Both the position numbers and the translations under genes were made by a program. From contig JAMXBD010002806.1 of assembly GCA_024138025.1 (NCBI GenBank), positions 97,381 to 161,380 on the forward strand: a stretch of DNA of 64,000 bases, written 5' to 3'. The notes beneath the pieces are model-generated. The model was not told the DNA's origin. It did not search any database and was given only the letters and a program-made list of their open reading frames with translations. Positions 25,801 through 38,266 of this stretch are shown piece after piece. The stretch is from Combretum micranthum (lineage: Eukaryota; Streptophyta; Magnoliopsida; Myrtales; Combretaceae). The number at the start of each line of letters is the position of its first letter. Positions within the stretch are counted from its first letter, which is position 1.

Positions 25801-26867
25801 CTTATATGTGCTTTTAAAGTAAGGCACTAGAATATAGAGAAAAGATAAAATAGATTTGCATGTGGAATGTCATGGGATTATGCTTGTGATTCTTCTATGC
25901 TTGATCAATAAACGATAAGTATATCAAAAGCTTGAGATGGTTGATTAATGCTCTATGTTTCCATTATCATGTTAGTATGTGGTTATCTAGTTGATCACCC
26001 CTAAATGGAAAGTAACTTGATCAGGAATTAAATAATAAATTGATCATGCATGGCATATCATAGAGTCACATCATTGAGTGTTGCTACTCCTACCTAAAGA
26101 GCCAGAATACCTACAAAATCTTGCCACGAGCTTAGATCTACTCCTTCTTGAGGAAATTATAGACGTTCAGGGAATGCATTCTTAGGGAGGAGGTGCATCA
26201 GTCAATTGCTATGAGCAAGTTCTCGAAGACTAGTAATAGACGATGCAGAAAATCTCAATCCAAATTCCCTAACCCTTGTTTCAAAGGAGTAAATCTGTTC
26301 TATGTGTGATTTTTTGATAACAAGCATATTTGTATATTTCATGTGGTTTTGCATGAGCACAGCATATGTTCTTAACAAATATACTTGTTTGTTAATGGTT
26401 GTTGGTACAAATGATGGAAAGTATCTCACTAAGCATGTTATAAGCTTAAATCCTCATAGATCTTTGTTGAAACAGGAATACTTACGGCTTTATTTAAAGG
26501 ACAAGATGTCAAGGAAACCACTAGTGGACCTTAGAGCTTTAATGAAAGATTTAAGAACATAAGACGAATTTTTTTTCAAAAACCCTTTATGTCAGATATG
26601 TGATATGTTATTAATTTGAGGACATTAGCAAAGGTATGCCCCTAAGAAATGTAATCTACTTTGCTTAAGTTCAATGATATATGGTTCTCTTGCATTACTA
26701 TTTAATTGCTACCATCATAAATTGTGTTAGTCTAATGTGTTCACTTTGTTGTGGAGCATGCCTTGTATATAATATAGAAGCCTTTGCGTGACTAAGATAG
26801 TCATTCGTAGACTTTAATATTATGTACGATGGACTACCATATTTAAAGTATCCATCGAGGCATAACA
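22843..26867 (+). repeat. 3' LTR of family X, copy X3
   Basis: It begins TGTAAGCC and ends CGAGGCATAACA, matching X1 and X2. It is about 4.0 kb. It contains a TATA-like CTATAAATTCC (23689-23699), a very CT-rich leader up to donor ATTAAG|GTAAAC (24035), the acidic-peptide exon at 25708-25773 and an acceptor GAAACAG at 26475. The right end abuts a transposase fragment at 26868, so this element inserted into, or lies at a deletion edge of, the CACTA transposon. Confidence 0.85.
25708..25773 (+). other. Predicted exon with conserved acidic peptide, X3
   Basis: The acceptor TTTCTTTTATTCAG ends at 25707 and the donor CCG|GTGAGT is at 25774. The frame reads EDEGIEVPSPEDKFD-stop (TAG at 25752-25754). 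Its PED-x-F-D end matches X2, and X1 ends PEDYFN. In this copy the leader exon would supply a stop (TAA) just upstream in this frame, so either another exon comes first or the product does not start in the leader. Confidence 0.45.
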
Positions 26868-28295
26868 ACACTGCCATTATCTAGGAGCATTGATGGCCCA
26901 TGTAGAAATGCTTGCCACCATGTCTTAGCTACCTTGAACATGTATGTTTGTGATAAGATGGACAAGCCAATTCAACCTTTGTACTTCATCCTGAAAGATT
27001 AGCATAAGCTGGAAAATCACTAATTGCCCACAATAATGGAACATGCATTGTAAATTTTGTTTCATGTGAGCATCGTAAGTGTTGATCCCATTATAACATA
27101 GCTCCTTTAACTCTTCAATCAAAGGTTGCAAATAAACATCTATATTGTTTCCTAGAATTGTAGGACCTGGTATAAGCATAGATAGCATGAAAAATTGTTG
27201 CTTCTTGCACATCTAAGATGCTAGGTTATAAGGTATCAAAATCACAAGGCATGTGATATATGAGAGTCTTAAAGACTTAAAAGGATTGAATCTATCACAT
27301 GCTAATCTAAGCCTAACATTTCTTAGATCTTTAGCAAATTAAACATTTTGATAATCAAATGTATGCTAAGTAGGGGAATCAGTTGGATGTCTCATGTAAC
27401 CATCTTTTGTGTAGTCATCCTTATGCCACCACATGGACGATGTTGTTTTTGATGACATAAATAGTCTTTGTTACCTTACACAATGGAAAATACCATAAGA
27501 ACTTTACTGGGAATTGTTTAACCTTATGAGATGAATTTTATTCTTCATCTACTTCATTTTACTCCCTTGCATCCTCGACAATTCACAAACATGACATTCA
27601 ACATCATGCTCATACTCTTTCCAATATAACTTATAGTCATTAGGGCATGGATGAATTTTATGATAATTAAGGCCTAAATTACCAACCAGCTTGTTAGCCT
27701 CATAATACGAGTTTTGCAATTTTTCTCCAGCTAGAAGAACCTCCTTCAAGACCTTAAATAAATCGAAAACTGATTTATCCCTCCATTTGTTCATACACTT
27801 CGAATGAAATGGTCGTACAATGAATGAGAGCTTTGAGAATTTTGCGCACCATAGATACACTTCTTGTTCAACATGTTTCGATAATTCATAAAATGTTTAG
27901 GCTTCTTCATCAAGTTCACTTTCTCTACTTATAATATCTTCATCCATTGCTACATCATGGACTGCAAATGCTTCATGTAACATAGTTTGTCTGTTACCAC
28001 CAATAACTCTATCATCCTCATAATTCTAATTTTGTTCACCATGAATGACAGGGGGAATATACGATGAACTCTCTTCATGTAAAACCCATTATCCATAATC
28101 CCTCATAAAAACATCACAAATTACATGTACTTGCACATCCTCTAATGTTGTCCACTTAACATTCCTACGCTTTCTACATGGACATATAATCTTCCCATCA
28201 ACACTACTGCTAGTGAGTCTTGTCCCAAGATAGTTAGTCAATCCAAGTATTTATATAGTACTACATCTTGATTCATGAATCCAACTTTTGTCCAT
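26868..28295 (-). pseudogene. CACTA (En/Spm) TNP2-type transposase, truncated
   Basis: On the minus strand an ATG at 28293-28295 starts MDKSWIHESR, typical of the transposase-associated N-terminal domain, with a CPCRKRRNVKW zinc-like motif. The TNP2 transposase core follows: FSKLSFIVRPFHSKCMNKW and LGLNYHKIHPCPNDYKLYWKE with CHVCELSR (open 27549-27860), then MRHPTDSP and RNVRL, then FFMLSMLIPGP and DVYLQPLIEELKEL (open 26925-27212). It ends at a degenerate GHRRFL-type motif where X3 cuts it off. The family excises and reinserts CACTA elements. Stops and frameshifts are present, and no terminal repeats were seen. Confidence 0.92.
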
Positions 28296-28758
28296 CTCTA
28301 CATTAGGAAATTTGGTAAATGAATTGAACCACTTAATGAATCAAAAACATCACAATACATGTGAAGAATAAAACAAAAGAGCTAAATGTATTTAAAGTCT
28401 CATGTAACACATAATTATTTGTTATATTAAGAAATAATTATTCCATGTATTTAATCTTCATGTAGTGTAATATTAGTGGCATTGATCAGTGTAAGATTGA
28501 TTTTATTTTATATGGACATTATATATAAATAAGACATAATGATGCTGATTAATGAGTTAAAATAGTCAACCAAAATTAATAGATAATAATTTTATTTAGT
28601 TGTCAAATATTATTAATACACTGAATAAAATTATTCTCTTAATGGCATCTTATCTTAAAAAAAAAAAAAACATAAAAACATAAAAATATAAAATTAAGAT
28701 AGAAAGACTAGATCACCATCTCTATTATTTAATTTAGTCAATACGTGAGAAGGAGTCT

Positions 28759-28793
<35 letters not shown>

Positions 28794-29150
28794 GTATCAT
28801 GGAACACTATACTCACTTATATAAAATATTATTCTCAAAGAGACATGCTGCTACTTTTCTTTTTAATTATAACAAAACATTTTAAACCTACCAATTTTAT
28901 AAAAATTGCCAAAGTGAGGTAATAGTCATGCTTACAATATCATCTACAAGTTTATCAATTTTATCTAGAATTAACAAATATGAGAATTCATACATGCAAT
29001 TAGAATATTGTGGGAAATATTTTGCTTTGTTAAGAGGATTTGGTAAATGAAATTAGACTATATTTTTATCCTAAATAGATTGAAACCATAATTATGTCAT
29101 TCATAACTCTGTAGCTAAACCCCATATTCCAAGGACATGATAGTGGAATA
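28296..29150. other. AT-rich interval without recognisable gene
   Basis: It probably includes the upstream part of the CACTA element, but no CACTA terminal repeat was found. A microsatellite of TA repeats followed by TGTA repeats lies at about 28758-28797. It ends in GAATA, the target site of X2. Confidence 0.6.
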
Positions 29151-30362
29151 TATAAACCCCCAAAAATTTTCATAATTCATAGAAAATATTCTAAAAGTTT
29201 AAAATTGAAATCCCAAAAAAAAAAAAAAAAATCGACTCAAGTTAAAACCAAATTCTAAATTAAGAAAAACGCCAGAAACGAAACCCTAAAATGTGAACCA
29301 AATTAAAACCTAATTCTAAATAAAGATCAAAAACGAGTTTTCTTAATTTAAGAAATAAGGAACCCTCAAAAACAAAAATAGAAAAATTCAACTATCGGTT
29401 GAAACAACATTCGTACATCAATCAAATCACCTAATCGTTTCTTAACACGCAAATCAAGACAATATATCCAAGTGACAATTAACAACAAAATCCTAAAACC
29501 CTCAATAATTTCAGAATCAGAAATTTCAATTTTCGCCAAAAGTCAAACTGAGTCAACTCATAACCCTAGACTCGGTTAAACGATCCTGAGAACTAAAAAC
29601 TATTAAATAATCACAAATAAAATAAGATAAACATAAATGTCGAGCTAAAAATATAAAACGACCAAAAACTTCAAAATTATACGATCTTATGAATATCTCG
29701 ATGAAACCAGAAGTCAAACCGGAACACTAAAGTCAACAAAGCCTATAACGAACCCTAGTGTTTAAGGTCTGGCACTCCCGTGTTTTCAAACCCTAGAAAA
29801 TGAAATTAAGCCAATAGCTTAAAATAGTTCGTAATAACATAGGGTAACATAAAAATATCGGATTCGCGAATTTCGAGTATCTTCGGACTCAAACGGGATC
29901 AGTTCTCGAAAAGAGTGTCTCGGAGCTCGGAATAGTAAAAACATTCCGTTTATACCAATAGAATCATAAAAATATAAGGATTCCAAAAATATCAGTTTTA
30001 GAACTTTTCGGTAGCTAAAAATTACAGATATCGTATTATTACGCGTATTTTTATTACTACCGGTACTTTAATTATCTAGTCTACTATTTATAGTCCTTTT
30101 CTACTATTCATTACTATTCACCTATCTCTACTTTTTCTTACACCTATTTCTTACACCTACATATCTATTATCTTACTTTTTATATTTCCAATACATCTTA
30201 TATCAAATCATATCTTACATATTAATTATTTTCTTACAAAAATTACAAAACAAACAAAATATACTCTCCTCTCTCCCTCTTTCATGCGCCGGCCACCCCA
30301 ATTTCCCTCAAGTATTTTCTTTTTCAATTATTTTATTACATCCAAAATTCACTCCAAAAATT

Positions 30363-30373
30363 CTATAAATACC
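30363..30373 (+). promoter_or_regulatory. TATA box of X2 LTR
   Basis: CTATAAATACC is followed by CCCTTCCTC and a CT-rich leader, the same layout as in X1. Confidence 0.75.
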
Positions 30374-32372
30374 CCCTTCCTCTTCCATTCTTTCACACAA
30401 TTCATTTTACTACCAAAACTCTCTCAAAATCTCTCCACAAATTCTCTCTTAAAAATTCTCTCTACCAAAACTCTCTCAAACCAATTTCTCACAAAAATCA
30501 TCCCTCATATATAAACTATCTACCACATATCACTACTCATATAATACCCATTTCATCTACCATCTTCATACCTCTTACATACTTTAGGTAAATATTTCTT
30601 CCATCTATTATTCATCCATGTCATATAACTTAACATGACTATGGTGTTGTTTTGAAACTCATATAAGTAGTAAAAGCAACAATATGATCATGTTTTGTTC
30701 TTGTTCATAAGCTTCCTATTTTATTATGTTGTTATTATTATTGTGATTATTTGCTTCTAATCTAACTTATACATATAGTACTATGTATATTATGTATATA
30801 TAATTATTTAGAGCATATAAGCTCATTTGTTATTTATTTACTTTCAAGTTATGCAATTTATTTATTTTATGTTGTTATTAAGACTGGTCTTTCTAGTCTT
30901 AGACTTGTCCATATCAGTCAAAACAACCTTTCGTTTATTTTCTTTAAATTTTCGGGACTAGTCTATTCTTAGTGTAGGGATGCTTTGATGAAGCTAAGGC
31001 TTCAATACTTGATCGGGATTCCTTGATGAAGCTAAGGTTCCCAATGCTTGATATTTTATTTTCTAGCTTATTATTTATTCTAGTATTTTATTATGTTTTA
31101 TTATTTTATATGCTCATGATATTTGCATCTACATAATGTTAAAGTCTCAACTAATTCAAAAATAGAATTTTATGTTATTAAAAGAACTTAAAGCTAAATT
31201 TTCTATTATGTGATTTGTGACAAAATAATGAGTTATTATCCAACAACATGGAAATAGATTAATACAAGTTTTCTCAAAGTTTTCTTAAGTATCAAAGACA
31301 GTTTTACCAAGGAAACGTAAGAAATAAATATTTTCATTTTATATTATGGGAACCTAAGTTCTAGTAAATTAATTGGTTAGTACACAGTGATTACAAAAAG
31401 CTTAAAGATTAAACTCTTTTAAACTCCATAACCAAAACCAAGAAACAACTAGTTTTCAAAGTTAAGATAAAATCAACTCATAAAGTTATGTACCCACTTA
31501 GGAAAAATAATGATTTTCAAATTTCTAAAAGAAGGAACTCATTTTCAAAAGAATATAAATAAAGTAAGATTAATAATAATGGATTTTATAAAGATGATTC
31601 TTTTCAAAAGAAATGAAAGAACAAGTTTTGGAAAGCAAAAGCTTATATTTAGAAATGAATATAAGAAAAAAATTCATTTTCTAAAACCATCCTAAATACA
31701 AAATTATAAAAAGGTTTTTCAACAACCTAATATACTTTTTGAATAAAAATTGATCTTTTATCACTAGAAGTGAAATTTATGAAAACTAAGGTTAAAGGAA
31801 AATTTACTTGTTTTGGAAAAAGGAATGAAGGAAATAAAACAAGAATGTACCATTTATAATGAAAATATAAAGTTTCTTCCAAATACTTGAAAAGGAATTT
31901 ATCAAAATAAGTTTTAACACTTTAAAAAGAATTGTTTTATGAAATAAATTGTTGAGACACTACCATTAGAAATTTTGCATATAAAGTGAGCTTACCTATA
32001 TATTCAAAGTGTTTATCAAATATATATCTATATATACTTATATTGTTGCAAAAGGTTTTTCTTTAAAAAGAAAGTTGAGTTAGAAAATGGATTTGCAAAA
32101 GTTTAGAAAAATTCGTTTTAAATCTGTACCTGATGTTTTCGGAACCCAAATGACCTTTTATGACAAAGATAACCTTAGAAATGGATAGATCTTTTCGAAT
32201 AGGTAGAAAACGGTATATTATATGCGAAATTCCGAGTTAAAATGAGCAAGTTATGGCCATTTTAAGTTGGAATTTCCTCTTATACGATTTTACCGCGACT
32301 TTAAGAAAAGTTTAGAATCTCCAAGAATAGAAATTTCATGAGAGACTTATCCCGGGTATTTCTTTTGTCTAG

Positions 32373-32439
32373 GTGACGAAAGATACGATATTATCCTACC
32401 CGAGGATTTCTACGACTAAGAAAATCGCAAAATGGACGA
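32373..32439 (+). other. Predicted exon with conserved acidic peptide, X2
   Basis: The acceptor TTTCTTTTGTCTAG ends at 32372 and the donor GA|GTGAGT begins at 32440. The frame reads GDERYDIILPEDFYD-stop (TAA at 32417-32419). The exon is 67 nt, as in X1. CCC-GAG-GAY precedes the last three codons in both X1 and X2. The conserved stop position with a different stop codon in each X copy is the best sign of coding constraint. Confidence 0.5.
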
Positions 32440-33541
32440 GTGAGTTATTCCTCCTAATTTCGTTACTTTGCTTGTGCTTGTAAAATAGTGGCATTAGTAT
32501 ACTAAGAAAAGATAAAAATGGATATATACTTGGGGGAATTCGGGATTATGTATATGTGATTCTATATATGAAATGAGAATTAAGAATATTGCAACTGTTT
32601 GTTTAAATAATTTTGTTGCTTACTTGTATGCTTATTTATTGTTTGCTAAATTGATTGATCACCCCTAATAAACCCTATTAAAGTTTGGCTTAAGAAAAAT
32701 AAAACGCTCACACATAGCATCCATCGAGTCACATCTATTTCGGAAGGCTGCTACTCCTACGCGTAGAGTTGGATTGGTTGTGATCGTACGTGCCATGGGC
32801 CATGTTCCTTCCTGGAGAATCCAAATCGCTCGGGGAAAGCGACTCTAGGTTCGGAGCCGAGCCAACCGAACGCTGTGGGTGAGGACCTGGGGACTAACAA
32901 TAGAAGGTTGAGGACCTTCAACCCCGATTCCTTAACCTTTGATATGGAGGGGTAAATCCATTCGATATATGGTTTCCGGATAACTATATATATTTGCGTA
33001 ATCATGTGGTTGTTGCATTGATTGCATAGCATTTGCGTGAAAATCTAAATGAACTTGTTTGAATATATGGTGCGAATGAAAAGGAATATCTCACTAAGCT
33101 AGTTGTAGCTTATACCCCTATAGATTTTGTTGAAACAGGTATACTCGTGGCTTAAATTGAGGATCATGACATTAAGGAAGTCATGGATGGATAATTAAGC
33201 TTCTATGAAGGAAATGGGATCATAAGATGAAATAACTTTGTAAGGTTCTTTATATGTAATGACTTATATGATTAGTGATGTATATTTATTTGAAGATAAT
33301 AGAGGGATATGCCCCTAAGAATTGAAATGTAATATGTGTGTTTTACGAAAAGTATTCTCCTTGCCTTGTTACTTATATTATCAATATAAATTGCGCTACT
33401 CCGATGCGTTCCCTTGGTTGTGATGTACGCCTTGTACATGATATGGAAGCCTTTGCGTGACTAAGGTAGTCATTCCTAGGCTTTAGTATTGTGTACGGTG
33501 GACTGCCACGTTTAGGGTACCTCTCGAGGCGTGACAGAATA

Positions 33542-34236
33542 ACAATCCAAGATTGAGCAACATGCATAACCAGAATATTCCTACTAAGATTAAAAATCTA
33601 CTTTATCTATTACTAAATCAAGTGTGATAAACTAGCTTGCTAGTCAATTTTATTAATAAAAAAAACAAGCTATTTAAGTCCACAAGAAAAATTACGGTTA
33701 CATATTCCAAGTAGGGATGTAAGTTAGGGCATTTTTTTTAGAACAGATTCATATGCCAACCAAATTTAAACAATGAATCCTCTCCTTTATGGTTATTGCA
33801 TCATGACTCTATCATCTTTGCCAACATATTTAAGTCTTTTGAATAACTTAATGTGAATTCCACCCATCCAGCAAAATCTAGCCACCCTACACATTAGACT
33901 ATGCCCATCAACACCTGCCATGTTGCTGCATGTCATCCAAACCTCCATTCCAGTCTAATTGATCTTTGTAATTATTTTTTTCTTTCCTTTTCATGGAAAA
34001 TCATTGTATATGTAATTTATGAGCTTTTTCTAATGATGTGAACTAATCAATATAATTTTAATTGTTTAATCTAATAAAATTGTTATTTCATTCTCCACTT
34101 CCTATTCTATCTCATATATTTTCTTTTCCAAAATTTTTCAATAATTATAATAAAAAAAAAGAAATTCTAACCTAATTTATTTTTTACAGACCACAAATCC
34201 TCCTCTATTAAAAAAAGAACAACATTTGGATCATAC

Positions 34237-34269
<33 letters not shown>

Positions 34270-36639
34270 CGTGTGTGTGTGTGTGTTATAGCTTGGAAGT
34301 CCAATTTTAGCTAATATAAGTATTAGGTCTCACTGAAATCTTTTAAAACAGATTGCTAATAGATGATAATTGAAACAAAACACAACTCTAACTTTGGTTT
34401 AGAATAAGATACATAGACGAATCCTTATACAAAAAGAAAAGATTTTGAAAATTTTAGAGTTTTATTTCTTGCAATTATGATCTATTAGCAATCTATTTAA
34501 AATGATTTCATTGAAAGAAAAGATATAGCACATAATTTAGCAAAACTAAAAACTGTGTGGCATAAGGAGGACCAGCATCAAATAACAATGTTATAAATTT
34601 TGTGATATATAGATATCATGCATAATGTATTGCATTTTTAAACTACATACTTATTACACAAACAACCATTGATCACCGGATAATCTAACTTAAAAAGCAA
34701 AAATCAAATTTGATTACATCAAGACAATAGTAAATAATATTATCTATATCCCTACATCTTAATCTACAATAGAGTGCTAAAACATTATCTTATTAATATG
34801 TCATCTAACAGGAGATTCCTTTTCTAATGCTGGTTACCATGGAAAAGCTATGGCATCCTCTAAATCCATGGTTTCTCATGAGGAAATAATTATAGATATG
34901 ACATTCCAACTATTAAGCACATACAAGATATCTAAATACAGCTTTGAAAGAGTTCACTTGTATAGATCTACAATAGAGATGTTTTGTAGCAAATATCAGA
35001 ATATAGTTGATAACTCTTTTGTTAAAAAAATTAAATCTTTATATGAAATACAAATGCACGACATTCAGAATTATTAGCCTATTCTATATCAATATTTTGA
35101 GTTTTCTTATATACATATACATATGTATATACATAAAAAAAATAAATAGCAGCAAGTAATTATATGACCTTCTCAAACTCAACGTAAGATCATAAACAAA
35201 CAACCATTTTACACAACTAAGAATAATACCAATATGCAAATGACTTGCTGAAGTGCTCATAGAATTTTAGGACATGTTCTTCCAATATAATCATCTAATA
35301 AAATGCATAAAGAAACATGAAAAGGTATAAAAATAGAGATGACTTCTCTTGATCTATAACTTTAAATGCAAAAATAAAGTGCATGTCAAAATAATACTTA
35401 TGATTCAGATTTCAAACAAAGTGCTATCATGTACAAAATCATGGGTTTAGAAAATTCATTTTCATTGTTTATTATAGGTTGTCAATAAGAAGTTGAAACC
35501 AAAAGGTGGACAGAAAATGAAAAGTTCTACACCACAAATTTTCAAAAGGAAAGAAGTGGGAGTCAAGGCATATTATGACTAATCTCAAACCAAATGAAAA
35601 TTTTCACTATCAATCCTTTCCAAAAACAATGATTTTCGATATCCCTTCATGTATTCACAACAATATCAATTAAAAACAAACCAAGGTGAATTCATGATGA
35701 CCATAAAGTATGATTTAACCATGTTATAGTCATACAACGAAACAAGAATCGTGTAAATACAGATTAAGACACTCCATTCCAAAAGAGAAAAATTATCAAT
35801 CTTTAAATACATTCTACAAGAAACACAGATTTCTACATACCCATCACTGATAATGAACTGCTATAAATTTCGACATAAGCATTACTCATTTTCTTCTTTC
35901 TTTATAAATCACATGTACAATAATATCCCTTCAATATGTAAGAGTGTATAAAGAAAAAAAATACACAATAGATTGAAATCCTAAATCAATTCAAATTTAC
36001 CTTGTTTGTCATCTATCATCTTTCGTTACTCTAATAATTGATAGAAGAGAATAACATACATTCACCACTTCCTGTAAGAGAAGATGCCTCACTTGTCCAC
36101 CACAACAACCACGAGAGCATAATGTCATCATCTACAACACGAAAAAAGTATTTCAGAACAAAAAAACGTCATAAGAGAAGAAAACTCATTTTAATGAAGA
36201 AACACAGCCAAAAAAAAAAAAAAAAAAAACTACTAAACTTGAAATCATGGTGTAACTATGAAGAAAGAGAGTGAGCTAGTACCTTTGACCATCTAACATA
36301 GAAGGAAGGGGTTGTCGAGGAGGAAAAATTGACAAAGATGGATAGCGAGAGGACAACTTGTGTAGATTTTGCCGAGCATGATGAAGAATAAGAGTCACGA
36401 CTGTGAATAGTTTTGACGATTATAGGTTGATGAGGATGAAGACTTTTGACTGATAAAGAGTGAGACAATGGATGACTTTTGATACCCATAGTTTATTTAC
36501 CTTTTTATTTTTTTGCTTTTTTTTAATTAAGAAAAGTTAGGGACACGATGTTTTTTACTTAAAAGCCAATGGCAGTACCTTTTCTATTAAACAAATCTTT
36601 TTATTGTTCCCTTTAAAAGTTTAATACGAGAATAATGTC
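33542..36639. other. Intergenic AT-rich region, nothing assignable
   Basis: Only short reading frames occur, for example 34850-35077 (+, 75 codons), 36038-36274 (+) and 36256-36489 (-, serine-rich). None shows a family motif that I recognise. An AT/GT compound microsatellite lies at about 34236-34286 and a poly-A run at about 36212-36230. Confidence 0.6.
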
Positions 36640-38255
36640 TTACAAATGAGCTCACCAAGAAAATAAAATCTTATAGTGGATTTTAGGAATCACAACAACC
36701 TCAAGTGGAAGTAGAAATGCCTTTATGTACTAAGGAAAGAAGGTATGTGATTTTAGATGATTATGCCATATATCTTCAGGAGCATGATTTAACATAGGAG
36801 TGAAAGATGATCCTTCATCTGTCACTTAAGCCAAACAATGACATTTGGGATCTTGTCGAATTTCCAAAAGGTATGAAACCAATTGGTTACAAATGGCGTT
36901 TTAAGACAAGTAGGATTCTAAAAGGTGATGTTGAATCGCTAAGGGGTTCACTCAAAAGGAAGGCAGTAACTATAAGAAGATTTTTTCTCTAGTGTCATTG
37001 AAAGCCTCTTTTATTTTATTGTAGTACTTGTAGCTCATTATGAACTAAAGCTTCATCAAATGGATGTAAAGATTGCATTTCTTAATGGTAATGTTGAGGA
37101 AATGATATATACGACAACCAAAAATTTTAAATCCAAAACATCAAATATATAGTATGCAAATTAAAGAAATCTATCAATGGTTTAAAGCAAGGATCCCATC
37201 AATTATATCAACAATTTGATCAAATTATTTCCTTATTCAGTTTCAAGGAAAGAACTATTGATTAATATGTATATCATAGGATTAGTGGGAGTAAATTTAT
37301 CATTATAGTGCTATACATTGATGGCATATAGCTTACAAGTAGCGATGTAGGCTTGTGGCACAAGACCAAGAGATAGTTTTTTTTCAACCAACTTTGAGAT
37401 GAAAGATTCATGGAAATGCATATTTTATGTTAGACTTACAGATCCATCAAGTCCATTCAAGAGGCATATTAGGCTTATCACAAAGAGAATATATCGATAA
37501 AGTACATAGTAGATTTAGCATGAAAGATTGTGCATTAGGAGATACTCCAATAGCAAAAGTTGATAAGTTTAGTTTAATCAAATGTCTTAAGAATGACACT
37601 AAGAAAAAGACAATAAAATAGATTTCTCATGCATCAAGGGAGTCTTACGTGCTTAAGTATGTACACACTTAAGTATTGCGTACATTGTTGAAATGCAAGA
37701 TAGCAAAACATGTTATCTAATACTTGAAGATAACAAATGATTATATGCTCACATATTAGAGATCTGGTAATTTAGAGATTGTGGCATATTTTGACTTCGA
37801 TTTTGCTAGATGTTCGATAGCAAAAAGTTAACTTAAGGTTATATTGTTATAATGGTAAGGCGTTGTATCATAGAAAAGTGTTAAAAAAACATTTACAGCT
37901 TCCTCTACCATGAAGGCAAAATTTATTGCTTGCTATGAGTCATGAAATCAAGGAATGTGATTGAGAAATTTTATCACAAGCTTGCTAATTATAGATGGTA
38001 TTGGGAGACCATTAAAGATTGAATGTGATAATAAGGCTATTGAACTATATTTCAAGAATAACAAGAGTTCATAAAATTAAAACATATTGACATCGATTTA
38101 TCCTTGTTAAAGAGAGAGTTAAAGTTCTTAGTGATGATTGAACATACTAATACAAAACTCATGGTTTCAAATCCATTTACTAAAGATTTAACACTTAAAG
38201 TATTTTATGGGCATGTCCCTTGTATAGGTACTATATCTTTGATGATGTGACAGTT
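36640..38255 (+). pseudogene. pol: Ty1/copia pol fragment (RT and RNase H), 5' truncated
   Basis: It starts in the linker before RT (YAIYLQEHDFD near 36760). The RT then shows WDLVEFPKGMKPIGYKWRFKT (about 36843-36910), the QMDVK.AFLNG stretch (about 37060), LKKSI.GLKQ (about 37160) and the catalytic box as YIDG at 37315-37326 where active elements have YVDD. GILGLSQREYIDKV follows near 37455. RNase H keeps CDNKAI (about 38025) and an EHTNTKLMVSNPFTKDL end (about 38138-38195). Gag, protease and integrase are absent. Several stops and frameshifts are present. Confidence 0.9.
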
Positions 38256-38266
38256 TAGTGGGTGAT

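Larger units (their letters stand above)
29151..33536 (+). mobile_element. Solo LTR of family X, copy X2
   Basis: It is flanked by a perfect 5-bp duplication GAATA (29146-29150 and 33537-33541). It starts TATAAACCCCC, where X0 has TGTAAACCCC, so the canonical G seems mutated to A, and it ends GAGGCGTGACA. At 4.39 kb it is the longest X copy here. It has a TATA box at 30363-30373, leader donor TTTAG|GTAAAT at 30588, the acidic-peptide exon at 32373-32439, and acceptor GAAACAG ending at 33138. There is no internal region. Confidence 0.92.

Noticed and set aside
34850..35077. 75-codon frame in the intergenic region
   Set aside because: No recognisable motif, ordinary length for AT-rich random sequence, and no promoter or splice context.
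36038..36489. Lys-rich plus frame and Ser-rich minus frame
   Set aside because: They overlap each other and a poly-A run; composition is low-complexity and no family is recognisable.
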